In this document: piece by piece, positions 24,586 through 32,976 of the stretch
Numbering within the stretch: position 1 is the first letter of the stretch
How the letters are laid out: every line of letters starts with the position of its first letter
Assembly: GCA_039666455.1 (NCBI GenBank)
Contig: JAVSLW010000005.1
Location: 1-46,692, forward strand
DNA from: Methanobacterium sp.
GTDB taxonomy: Archaea; Methanobacteriota; Methanobacteria; Methanobacteriales; Methanobacteriaceae
Direction of reading: 5' to 3'
Length of the DNA: 46,692 nucleotides
Program-made: the position numbers and the translations under genes
The notes under the pieces: model-generated
Databases searched by the model: none
The model's input: only the letters and a program-made list of their open reading frames with translations
Told to the model about the DNA's origin: nothing

Positions 24586-25764
24586 CTATACACTATTGTA
24601 TCCCCCCACACCACACTCATAAACAATACTTCCTTTGTTTAAAATTTTCCATACATTTCTTGCATCTGCCCTGTTTACAATTGCAGATACTGCATCATTA
24701 ACCGGATTCATATTTCTTAAAGGCCGGATAAATAATAGATCTGCATCTTTACCAACCTGTATAACTCCTGAATTAAGATTCAATATCTTTGCAGGGTTTA
24801 ATGTAACCATTTTAAGAATTTCATTTGGAGAAATTGTATCAACACGTTTATGTGTAACATTCATAATTTTTAGGGTAAATTCCATCTCCCTAAATAGATC
24901 TGGTGAGTTAAGCATAACATTATCAGTTCCAAGTGCAACAGGCACGCCTCTTTCAAGAAATTCTTTCACTGGTGGAACTCCCACTCCAAGAATAGAGTTG
25001 CATCTGGGGCAGCATACAACAGGTATTTTATTTTTAACTATATGTTCAATATCTCCCTCAAACAGGTTGGTGGCATGCACAATAAATTCAGGTTTTAATT
25101 GAATTGCTCTTTCTATTTCAGTTTTTCCTGTAATTTTAAGCGATCGGTTTTGTGATATAACATGCTCCCCTGCATGGATCACCTGTGGAAGGTTTAATTT
25201 TTCTATTTCTTTTAATACAGATTCTGAAAACTCCCCCACTCCACTTAATCCCACACCGTCACATTTTCTGGCATTTTCATACACGGAATCTATGATCTGC
25301 TGATTAAATTCATTTTTTTCTATTTCCAAGTCAGTTTGAGCAATCGGTGGTTCATAATAGATTTTAGCTTTTTTGTAGATATCTGCCTGTTTTGATATAT
25401 CTGGATTATTTGAAAATTCAAAAAAACTGAGGATTCCATTTGATAACATCTCATTTACAACTTCTGTTGCAGATTTTAGAAGTTCTGTAAAAGGAGTTTC
25501 TCTTAAAATTTGCTGTTTAAGTCCATCAGGAGGCCTGACCAGCTCATCCAGGGACATTGATCCAATTTTCTCTTTTGCAGGTGAATCAAGAATGTGTACA
25601 TGTGCATTTATCAGTGCAGGCATTATGATTGAGTTTTTAGCATCTAAATCTCCTTTAATACTTCCCTTTCCAATTTCAGTTATTATTCCCTCTTCGATTT
25701 TAATGTATCCTTTGATTAAATCGAAGTTAGGCCCATAAAGAATTTGTGCATTGTAGATTATCAT
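24586..25764 (-). CDS. Amidohydrolase-superfamily deaminase-like protein
   Basis: 392 aa metal-dependent hydrolase. Metal ligands are visible as NAHVH (55-57), HAGEH (197-201), His230 (FIVHATNL) and GTDN (Asp281), the ATZ/TRZ-like arrangement of deaminases. The C-terminal beta-sandwich segment GKDADLLFIRP is present. The substrate cannot be named. Purine or adenosine-derivative deamination is possible. CCxxC at 250-254 is unusual but may be structural. The ATG at 25764 has no clear ribosome binding site. The stop codon is 3 bp from the TnpB element's right end, so the true C-terminus may have been altered by insertion. Confidence 0.8.
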   Translation of the reverse strand: MIIYNAQILYGPNFDLIKGYIKIEEGIITEIGKGSIKGDLDAKNSIIMPALINAHVHILDSPAKEKIGSMSLDELVRPPDGLKQQILRETPFTELLKSATEVVNEMLSNGILSFFEFSNNPDISKQADIYKKAKIYYEPPIAQTDLEIEKNEFNQQIIDSVYENARKCDGVGLSGVGEFSESVLKEIEKLNLPQVIHAGEHVISQNRSLKITGKTEIERAIQLKPEFIVHATNLFEGDIEHIVKNKIPVVCCPRCNSILGVGVPPVKEFLERGVPVALGTDNVMLNSPDLFREMEFTLKIMNVTHKRVDTISPNEILKMVTLNPAKILNLNSGVIQVGKDADLLFIRPLRNMNPVNDAVSAIVNRADARNVWKILNKGSIVYECGVGGYNSV

Positions 25765-25998
25765 GGTTTATAAGGATGTTAGGTTTAAAGACAGTTGTTA
25801 GAGATATGTTGTCTCTACAGGTTATAAAGATTATGGAGGACCTTAATCGCTGGAAAAATCTACTGTGCCAGAATCCTTCATGTTCTGTATAGTTTAAATG
25901 TAACTCATGAAGTTCGTTAGAATGTACTAATTAACACAAAGAAATGCTAAAGCATCAATACCGCAATTTTTAAGTAGTTTTACAGAGATATCAAACTT

Positions 25999-26439
25999 AT
26001 GGACAGGAGAGGAATTATCAGCACTGACCTTATCTTTGCATCCATTATAATTCTTGTAATTATAAGCAGTATCATATCAGTTGCATCAGAGAGAATTGAT
26101 GCTGCCTCAACTACTGATGAGCTTGGAAATGCTCGTATGATTGTAGAATATGTTGCAGGAGCCATTAATAAAGTTTATAACGGAGGGAATGGCCATGCAG
26201 TAACTTTAAGTTTACCTGCAAATATTTCAGGTGAAAGTTATGATATCAGGGTCAATTCTTCAGGTGTTTTTATTCTAATTGATGGAGATACTGGTAAATC
26301 ATTTATAAGTCCTAAAAAAATCTCATCCAGCGATAGATTAATAGAAAACACAGTTTCAATGAAGGGGAATCAGAATTACACTATTAGAAATGTTAAGGGT
26401 TCTGATGGAAACAGCTGGATAGTTATCTCTACAATTTAA
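25999..26439 (+). CDS. Pilin-like secreted protein
   Basis: 146 aa. MDRRGIISTDLIFASIIILVIIS is a short basic leader, then a hydrophobic segment (about 11-29), then a hydrophilic beta-rich domain with potential N-glycosylation sites (NIS, NSS, NYT). The layout is that of an archaeal class III (type IV-pilin-like) signal, but the usual Q and E after the glycine are I and D. No ribosome binding site. TTTTTAAG about 25-33 nt upstream could drive a leaderless mRNA. The next gene has the classical version of the signal, and the pair may build one surface structure. Confidence 0.6.
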   Translation: MDRRGIISTDLIFASIIILVIISSIISVASERIDAASTTDELGNARMIVEYVAGAINKVYNGGNGHAVTLSLPANISGESYDIRVNSSGVFILIDGDTGKSFISPKKISSSDRLIENTVSMKGNQNYTIRNVKGSDGNSWIVISTI

Positions 26440-26496
26440 GTTAGTCAGTGCTTTATTAAGGATAATTATATTAATATTAATAACCAGTAATGATTC

Positions 26497-26988
26497 ATGG
26501 ATGCCCGGGGCCAGGTAAGCATAGAACTGGTTTTTTTAACAGGTTTTATCATGGTACTGGTGATGGGAATCACCTCCTACCTGAGTGAGGATGTTGAATT
26601 AAATCAGGCCATGGCTGCAGCACGAAGTGGGGCAATAGAAGGTGCAAATGTTAATAGTTTTGCTATTTATCCTGAAGATGCTTTTGATAAATACAATAAA
26701 GAACGTCCATGGTTTCTTAATCCTGGTAATGTTAAAATTATAAAAGTAGAATATGAAAATCGTGGATTTAATGCAACCTACAACAAAACCTGGATTCAGC
26801 TTCGTATTACTGCTTCCGGCCCCACCCTAAAGAACCACGACAAAAATCCATTAGGCGATCGTATTAATTATTATGCTCGAAAGAGAATAAGCGAATCATT
26901 TGGAACATCAGACCAGACCAATATTGTTTATAACCCTTCATTTTCAAACAGGTATGTTTTCACAACTCGGGATGTAAAATGGATATAA
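26497..26988 (+). CDS. Class III signal peptide (pilin-like) protein
   Basis: 163 aa. MDARGQVSIELVFLTGFIMVLVMGI contains the canonical class III signal: G-Q cleavage site with S-I-E-L following, cut by an EppA-type prepilin peptidase, then a hydrophobic assembly helix. The remainder is an extracellular domain with AMAAARSGAIEGANVNS and NATYNKT (potential glycosylation). Such proteins make archaeal type IV pili or adhesins. Leaderless-style start after an AT-rich box. It is 57 bp downstream of the other pilin-like gene. No assembly ATPase or peptidase gene is in the window. Confidence 0.72.
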   Translation: MDARGQVSIELVFLTGFIMVLVMGITSYLSEDVELNQAMAAARSGAIEGANVNSFAIYPEDAFDKYNKERPWFLNPGNVKIIKVEYENRGFNATYNKTWIQLRITASGPTLKNHDKNPLGDRINYYARKRISESFGTSDQTNIVYNPSFSNRYVFTTRDVKWI

Positions 26989-26990
26989 AA

Positions 26991-27449
26991 TCAACGCTTA
27001 ATAAGGTCGTAAATAGTCCTTAATGGAATATTCAGCTTTTGGGATATTTCTTTTGCTGAAAACCCCTCTTCATGTAATTTTTTAACCTCATTTTCTGTTT
27101 CTTTAGAATATTTAGGCTTTCTCCCACGCTTTAATTCCATATCTTTTAGATAGTAAACAGTTTTCAGTGGTATATCCAGCTTTTGGGATATTTCTTTGGG
27201 GATAAACCCTTCCATTAACATGTCATGGATTTTTCGAGCTTCTTTAGCACCGTATTTCTTTGGCCTGCCTCTTTTTGTCACCGGCTCAACTTCAATTCCC
27301 AGTTCGGAGAGTGCATCCAGATACTTCTTTGAAGTTCTGATATAAAGGCTCTGGGGGGATTTTATTTTCTTAAGATCAGGATACTTATCCAGAAGTTCCA
27401 TGATTACCTGTGAAGATAATGGTTTATTAACATATATCTCACGGCTCAA
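26991..27449 (-). CDS. Duplicated helix-turn-helix protein with AT-hook-like linkers
   Basis: 152 aa. The first part (about 1-58; KIKSPQSLYIRTSKKYLDALSELGIEVE) resembles the end of the archaeal DUF1699 family. Then come a basic linker RGRPKKYG, a resolvase-type helix-turn-helix (GFIPKEISQKLDIPLKTVYYL), a second linker RGRKPKYS and a near-copy of the helix-turn-helix (GFSAKEISQKLNIPLRTIYDL). The two linkers resemble AT-hooks. A DNA-binding regulator is likely, but the target is unknown. The start is TTG at 27449 after GGTGA. It is convergent with the pilin-like gene, 2 bp from its stop. Confidence 0.72.
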   Translation of the reverse strand: MSREIYVNKPLSSQVIMELLDKYPDLKKIKSPQSLYIRTSKKYLDALSELGIEVEPVTKRGRPKKYGAKEARKIHDMLMEGFIPKEISQKLDIPLKTVYYLKDMELKRGRKPKYSKETENEVKKLHEEGFSAKEISQKLNIPLRTIYDLIKR

Positions 27450-27533
27450 AATATCACCATATAGGTAAATTTGATATTACAATAAGATAAATTTTACTGT
27501 GAATGTGTTAAAAAAGTTAATTAAGAGGTCAAA

Positions 27534-29096
27534 TTATTTTTTGATAAGATTCAGGAACTGTTTTGCTTTTTTACTTGGTTTTCTGAAAGTTTCAATTTTA
27601 TCCCTCTCTTTTAAAACTTTTGAACTATTTACATGGAATAAATAAGCTGCTTTTTCAATAGATAAATTAGCAGAAGTATTTAAAATCGCTGCACCTAAAG
27701 CAGGCGGGTTCGATTTAACATGAAGGCCTTTAACCTTATTTTCAATTTCAAACTTTCTGGCAACCACTTCTTTAATATCCAGAATATATTCAATTCTTTC
27801 ATCAGTATATTTCTTTAAAATAGCAACAACTTCCTTATCAAAATCCTGGAATGCCTTTAATTGATTTGTATCAAGGTTTGGACGTAGATTAGGAAACGGT
27901 CCAGAATATTTGTTCCTCCGGTCATATGAAGTTGTTAAATAGTACTTTGCGATGTCCCATAAAATCAATACCCTCGGCATTTCAATAAAAAGCTTCCTCT
28001 TTATTTTTCCTCTTGTATCTATGTCATCTTGAAGCTCTTTATCCATAACATTATTATAAAGGTTATTCTCTCTTAATAACTCTATCAATTTATCTTCTTT
28101 CAATAAATTCCTTTCTTCAACATCATCTACTATTGAAGCAGCAAATGCAGCGGCTTTTTTAAGTGAGTCATCGTAAATTTTAACCTTTTCTTTATTTTTT
28201 AAAACCACATCCAGAACATTTTCCATGATTCTATCTGCAATTTCAGCAGCACACTTCACATACGCTATTGAAAGAGCTGTTTGAACATGCCGATCATTTA
28301 TAATAGCTGGTTTTTTCCGGTGGAACTGTAAAAATTCTATACGTGCATTAGGGCCATATTCCTTTCTAATTTCCCGCTCATAATTCTTATCATCTTCAGC
28401 ATCCATGTGCACTCTTTTTCTAATCCATCTGCCGTCTTCAAAAACTTTCACCACAAGGGAAAGTGTTTTTACTATGCCTCTTTTTTCGTGTTTAAGGATT
28501 CTAACAATGTTCCTGAATGCTTCTCTCCCTAAAGAGGGCAGATCAGACATTCTAAGCATGTATTCTCCAGATAATGGCAAGTATTTTATAATGTCTAATC
28601 TGTATACTCCATTTTTATTCTGCTCTAATACCAGGTCAGTAGCTCCGCATGTGCATTTTTTAGATTCGACCAGTTCAATCTGGTGTCTTTTAAACTGTTT
28701 TTTACATATTTTACATTTTATAGTTGCAAATTCCTCCAGATGTCCTATTGCAATTCTATGCGATGCTATGGATGATTTAACTCTATCTAAAATGTTTTTT
28801 TTAGCTGCAGCTTTCATTCTGAAGTACTGTGTTTGACGGGAAATATCATGAACTTCATCTGCCCTTAATTCAGTTGTAATAAAATGAGAAGGGCGAATTA
28901 GAGAACGATATGGGGCTTTATATCCTTTTATCTCCATGGTATCTCTAAAATCATATAGTTCCTCCATGTTATCTTTAAGATAATGATATATAACAATAAA
29001 GCTTTCAAAGTCCTTTATTTTATCTACCTGGACTCTTTGACGCTTTATTTTCTCGAGAAACTTCTCAGCCCGTGCAATTAAAACTGATTCGCTCAT
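27534..29096 (-). CDS. DUF530-like methanogen protein
   Basis: About 520 aa. I recognise it, with moderate confidence, as the methanogen-conserved DUF530 family. It has a zinc-ribbon-like CKICKKQFKRHQIELVESKKCTC in the first third and a long helical C-terminal part ending with a helix-turn-helix-like AAYLFHVNSSKVLKERDKI, a layout reminiscent of basal transcription factor B proteins (inference only). Start uncertain: the frame is open from a TTG at 29150 that overlaps metG, and ATG codons occur at 29114 and 29096. I chose 29096 because of GGAAATAAA before it. Probably co-transcribed with metG. Confidence 0.6.
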   Translation of the reverse strand: MSESVLIARAEKFLEKIKRQRVQVDKIKDFESFIVIYHYLKDNMEELYDFRDTMEIKGYKAPYRSLIRPSHFITTELRADEVHDISRQTQYFRMKAAAKKNILDRVKSSIASHRIAIGHLEEFATIKCKICKKQFKRHQIELVESKKCTCGATDLVLEQNKNGVYRLDIIKYLPLSGEYMLRMSDLPSLGREAFRNIVRILKHEKRGIVKTLSLVVKVFEDGRWIRKRVHMDAEDDKNYEREIRKEYGPNARIEFLQFHRKKPAIINDRHVQTALSIAYVKCAAEIADRIMENVLDVVLKNKEKVKIYDDSLKKAAAFAASIVDDVEERNLLKEDKLIELLRENNLYNNVMDKELQDDIDTRGKIKRKLFIEMPRVLILWDIAKYYLTTSYDRRNKYSGPFPNLRPNLDTNQLKAFQDFDKEVVAILKKYTDERIEYILDIKEVVARKFEIENKVKGLHVKSNPPALGAAILNTSANLSIEKAAYLFHVNSSKVLKERDKIETFRKPSKKAKQFLNLIKK

Positions 29097-29130
29097 TTTA
29101 TTTCCAATTTCCATGGTGTTATTAATGTAT

Positions 29131-31116
29131 TTATTTAATTTTTTCCCCAATTTCAGCGTCTGAAGCTTTTAAAACACTTAAATTACGAGATGTTGCCAGG
29201 ATCATACCTTCTGATTTTATTCCAAAGAGTTTAGCAGGCTTTAGATTGACAAGCACCACTACTTTTTGTCCTGTTATCTCTTCTGGAGAGTATTTTTTAG
29301 CAAGACCTGCAACGATCTGTAATTTCTTTTCTTTAACATCTACTTTTAATTTTAATAAGTTTTCTGAGCCTTCTACGCGTTCAGCTCCAGCTATTTCACC
29401 TATTCTTAAATCGATTTTAGCAAAATCTTCAATGCTTATAATGTTTTTCATGTTTTCATTGTCCTTTAAATTTTTGTAAAGTTCTTCTTTTTCCTTATTT
29501 ATTATCTCATCTTCAATTTTTTTAAATAATGGTTCAGGTTTACCAATTTTATGACCTGCAGGAACAAATTCAGATGCTTTAATCCATCTACAAGTTTCAA
29601 AATTTTCTAAATTCATCATTTCAACGATTTGGACTGCTTTTACTGGCATATAGGGAGTTAAAATTACAGCAAAGGTTTTTGCAAGCTGATTACATAGATA
29701 TAAACAGTTTGCAGCTTTCTTTGAATTCTCTTTTACAGCCTTCCATGGCTCCTGGTCATTAAAATATTTATTAGCGAATTTTGCAAGTCTGATTATTTCA
29801 ACAAGTCCTTCTCTAAACTTAAAATTTTCAATAAGCTTGGAAACAACCTCCGGAATTGCTTTTATTCTTTTTTTAAATTCTTCATCGTATTCATCAAGTT
29901 CACCAGGTTCTGGAATTTTTCCCTCAAAGAATCTGTCTGTAAATGAGAAAGTTCTGTGTAAAAAATTCCCCAAAACATCAGCAAGTTCGTCATTAACCCT
30001 TCGCCTGAAATCATCCCATGAAAAGTCAGTGTCACGATTTAAAGGGGCATTTATAACGAGGTAATATCTTAGAATGTCTGATTCAAACTTTTCAAGAAAT
30101 TCAGATGCCCAAATTACCCAGTTTTTACTTGTTGACATTTTTCTGCCTTCAAGTGAGAGATATTCCCCGGCAATCACGTTTGCTGGAAGTTTACATCCAT
30201 ATGCCATGAGTAATGCAGGCCAGAATATTGCATGATGATATATAATGTCTTTACCAATAAAATGAACAGCTTTATCATTCCAGTAATCTTCCCAAGCTTT
30301 ATTTTCATTTCTACTCCACTGTGCTGCTGCTGATATGTATCCAAGGAACGCTTCTCCCCACACATATATTATTTTACCCTCAGCTTCCTCCAGTGGAACA
30401 GGTATTCCCCATTCCATATCTCTTGTAAGGATCCAGTCTTTTAAACCTTCTTTAATCCACCCGAGAGCGTAATTTTTTACATTTGAGGGTAATTCCCTAT
30501 TTTTAGTTATCCATTCATTTAAAGATTCTTCAAAATGGCTTAATTTAAAGAAATAGTGTGTAGATTCTTTAATTTCAGGAGTGGAGCTGCAAATAAGACA
30601 TGCTGGTTCTTCAAGCTGGATAGGATCCAAATGTCTTCCACATGATTCACAGTGGTCTCCTCTTGCCCCTTCTCCTTTACAATGAGGACATATCCCTTCT
30701 ATGTATCTATCCGGTAAAAATCTTTTACATTCCTCACAATAAGGCTGTTTTATTGCTTTTTCATATATATATCCATTTTCATAGAGTTTTAAAAAGAAAT
30801 TTTGTCCTATTTCATAATGGATAGGGTCAGTGGTCCTTGAAAAGTAATCAAAAGATATGTTACACGCATTTAAATCGTTTTTAATCATTTTATGAAATTT
30901 ATCTGCAATTTCTTTAGGAGACTTTCCTATTTCTTCTGCCCTGACTGCAATTGGAGTTCCATGTTCATCTGTGGCACAAACAAAAAGCACTTCAACGTTA
31001 TTCATCCGGTTATAACGTGCATAAATATCTGCAGGTATGTAAGTTGATCTTAAGTGTCCTAAATGACAGGGTCCGTTTGCATAAGGGAGTGCGCTGGTAA
31101 TAAATACTTTACTCAA
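29131..31116 (-). CDS. metG: Methionyl-tRNA synthetase
   Basis: Class I synthetase of 661 aa charging tRNA(Met). HLGH at residues 18-21 (HIGH motif), zinc knuckles CEECKRFLPDRYIEGICPHC and CESCGRHLDPIQLEEPACLIC (two zinc sites), KMSTS motif in GRKMSTSKNW, helical anticodon domain, and a C-terminal EMAP-II-like tRNA-binding domain (DFAKIDLRIGEIAGAERVEGS) used for dimerisation or tRNA binding. Start TTG at 31116 with GGAGG seven bases upstream. It is followed directly by the DUF530-like gene. Confidence 0.96.
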   Translation of the reverse strand: MSKVFITSALPYANGPCHLGHLRSTYIPADIYARYNRMNNVEVLFVCATDEHGTPIAVRAEEIGKSPKEIADKFHKMIKNDLNACNISFDYFSRTTDPIHYEIGQNFFLKLYENGYIYEKAIKQPYCEECKRFLPDRYIEGICPHCKGEGARGDHCESCGRHLDPIQLEEPACLICSSTPEIKESTHYFFKLSHFEESLNEWITKNRELPSNVKNYALGWIKEGLKDWILTRDMEWGIPVPLEEAEGKIIYVWGEAFLGYISAAAQWSRNENKAWEDYWNDKAVHFIGKDIIYHHAIFWPALLMAYGCKLPANVIAGEYLSLEGRKMSTSKNWVIWASEFLEKFESDILRYYLVINAPLNRDTDFSWDDFRRRVNDELADVLGNFLHRTFSFTDRFFEGKIPEPGELDEYDEEFKKRIKAIPEVVSKLIENFKFREGLVEIIRLAKFANKYFNDQEPWKAVKENSKKAANCLYLCNQLAKTFAVILTPYMPVKAVQIVEMMNLENFETCRWIKASEFVPAGHKIGKPEPLFKKIEDEIINKEKEELYKNLKDNENMKNIISIEDFAKIDLRIGEIAGAERVEGSENLLKLKVDVKEKKLQIVAGLAKKYSPEEITGQKVVVLVNLKPAKLFGIKSEGMILATSRNLSVLKASDAEIGEKIK

Positions 31117-31225
31117 ATTTAATTCCTCCTTACTAAAATATGAGTAACATTAACTTTAAAATTCAGTGATTTAAATTATAATAAGCTTAAATTCACTTTA
31201 GAAGCTATTGTATAATTATTAAGTC

Positions 31226-31237
31226 CTGTTTAAACAG
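31226..31237. promoter_or_regulatory. CTGTTTAAACAG palindrome
   Basis: A perfect 12-bp palindrome about 110 bp upstream of the metG start codon. It could be an operator of metG or part of the non-coding region. No regulator is known. Confidence 0.3.
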
Positions 31238-31396
31238 TCTTGAAAGCACGAATAAATTACTGAACAAATATAAAGTTTCTGGATCTAATTACAAGATCGT
31301 AAAGTGAATGATATTTTTGTGCAGTGTAATATATTTAGTATTGCAACAAAAAACACTGGCATGATAATTTATTGAATGGTGGTATATTAAATCTTT

Positions 31397-31417
31397 CGAA
31401 AAGCCAGAGGTTTTTCG
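31397..31417 (+). ncRNA. Strong hairpin, possible small RNA element
   Basis: Arms CGAAAAGCC and GGTTTTTCG pair over nine positions (one G-U) around an AGA triloop, flanked by GGGGCC on the 3' side. This is far more stable than its AT-rich surroundings. A TATA-like element about 60-70 bp upstream would place a transcript start before it. It could also be a terminator or the end of a decayed mobile element. Confidence 0.35.
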
Positions 31418-31756
31418 GGGCCAGCAAGCTTTCAGAGGATATAATCAAAAACATGTTATATTCATCTCCAAACACAATTTACGGCAAAAAACCATCATTA
31501 TCATCTTATTAATGCTTGTAGTTTAAATACAACACTTACCAGGTATGCACAAACTGTTATGGTGCTCCTTAGAAAGAACCATCAGACACAGGCTTCGTAA
31601 TCCTGAATTAGATGAGAGATATTAATCGTGCTTGAAATAAAACTACTTTATGAAGGTACTGATAATAAATTTTATCACATATTTTGAATTTAAATAGTTA
31701 TTAAACCCAATAAACAATCAGGAGTTGATCGAAACATTTAATAGTATTATTAACTA

Positions 31757-31775
31757 ATTCTCTTTAAAAGAGAAT
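31757..31775. promoter_or_regulatory. 19-bp palindrome upstream of ino1
   Basis: Arms ATTCTCTTT and AAAGAGAAT around a single A, about 100 bp before ino1. The same arms occur at 9676-9710 before the HEAT-repeat gene with a wider spacer, so a shared regulator is possible. Confidence 0.45.
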
Positions 31776-31877
31776 AGAATATTAGATAAGAACAGAATAA
31801 ATAAAATAAATTATAATATTAATTTTAAATAATTTAAAATACATATTAACGTTTTTAAAGTGCTAGAAGGTGTTCAT

Positions 31878-32972
31878 TTGGAGAAGATAAAAATAGCAGT
31901 AGTTGGTATCGGTAACTGTGCAAGCTCATTAATTCAGGGAATTCATTATTACAGGGATAAAAATAGCGATGATGCCATTGGACTCATGCACTGGGATATT
32001 GGAGGATTTACGCCGGGCGATATAGAAGTGGTTGCTGCCTTCGATATAGACAGGAGAAAGGTTGGAAAAGACGTAAGTGAAGCTATTTTTGCAAAACCAA
32101 ACTGTACAACCGTATTTTATCCCGAAATCCCAAAAACAGGAGTTAATGTAGCTATGGGGAAAATACTTGACGGTGTTGCCCCCCATATGGACAAATATGA
32201 TAATGATTATACTTTTTTAATTGCTGAAGAGGAAGAATTTGATATTACAGGAATTTTAAAGGAAAGTGGGGCAGAAATACTTGTAAACTATCTCCCAGTA
32301 GGCTCTGAAGAAGCAGCGAGGTTCTACGCACAATGTGCACTTGATGCTGGTATTGCATTTATAAACAGCATGCCTGTTTTCATTGTAAGTGACAGTGAAT
32401 GGGCAAGTAAATTTGAAGAAAAAGGAATTCCTATTGTGGGTGATGATATAAAAGCCCAAATTGGTGCTACAGTTATTCACAGAACATTAGCTACCTTATT
32501 TCGAGAAAGAGGAGTTAAATTAGAGCGTACTTACCAGTTAAATACTGGTGGAAACACAGATTTCCTCAACATGTTAAACAGAGACCGACTTGATTCAAAG
32601 AAAGAATCAAAGACAGAAGCAGTTCAATCAGTGCTTGCTGAAAGACTGGATGGCCCAAATATCCATATCGGCCCAAGTGATTACGTTCCATGGCAAAAAG
32701 ATAATAAGCTGTGTTTTCTTAGAATGGAAGGTAAAACCTTCGGCGATGTTCCCATGAACATCGAATTAAGGCTCAGTGTTGAAGATTCACCGAATTCAGC
32801 CGGATGTGTGATTGATGCAATCCGATGCTGTAAATTAGCCCTCCAAAGAGGTATTGGTGGCCAGTTAACTTCAATTTCAGCTTACACCATGAAACATCCA
32901 CCAGAACAGTTTATAGATGAAAAAGCATATGAAATGGTGAACGAGTTTATTGAAGGGAAAAGGGAAAGATAG
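31878..32972 (+). CDS. ino1: myo-Inositol-1-phosphate synthase
   Basis: Archaeal-type NAD-dependent synthase converting glucose 6-phosphate to L-myo-inositol 1-phosphate for archaetidylinositol lipids. The N-terminus has the NAD fold VVGIGNCASSLIQG. Later motifs are EVVAAFDIDRRKVG, NYLPVGSEEAARFYAQCAL, DDIKAQIGATVIHRTLA, YQLNTGGNTDFLNM and EDSPNSAGCVIDAIRCCKLAL. I set the start at TTG 31878, because GGTG lies five bases upstream and the longer frame from GTG 31860 would contain it. 364 aa. Convergent with the molybdopterin oxidoreductase, 4 bp between stops. Confidence 0.9.
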   Translation: MEKIKIAVVGIGNCASSLIQGIHYYRDKNSDDAIGLMHWDIGGFTPGDIEVVAAFDIDRRKVGKDVSEAIFAKPNCTTVFYPEIPKTGVNVAMGKILDGVAPHMDKYDNDYTFLIAEEEEFDITGILKESGAEILVNYLPVGSEEAARFYAQCALDAGIAFINSMPVFIVSDSEWASKFEEKGIPIVGDDIKAQIGATVIHRTLATLFRERGVKLERTYQLNTGGNTDFLNMLNRDRLDSKKESKTEAVQSVLAERLDGPNIHIGPSDYVPWQKDNKLCFLRMEGKTFGDVPMNIELRLSVEDSPNSAGCVIDAIRCCKLALQRGIGGQLTSISAYTMKHPPEQFIDEKAYEMVNEFIEGKRER

Positions 32973-32976
32973 TTCC

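Larger units (their letters stand above)
31117..31859. other. 743-bp non-coding region before ino1
   Basis: No convincing gene. It holds the metG promoter side, a 12-bp palindrome (31226-31237), a strong hairpin (31397-31417), a stretch around 31535-31626 with a short gene-like frame ending LERTIRHRLRNPELDERY that may be a decayed gene, and a 19-bp palindrome (31757-31775). A TATA-like TAATATATTTAG near 31327-31338 could start an RNA through the hairpin. Confidence 0.45.

Noticed and set aside
25801..25893. 28-codon frame upstream of the pilin-like genes (MLSLQVIKIMEDLNR...)
   Set aside because: No ribosome binding site or recognisable features. Kept only as a chance frame in a 234-bp gap.
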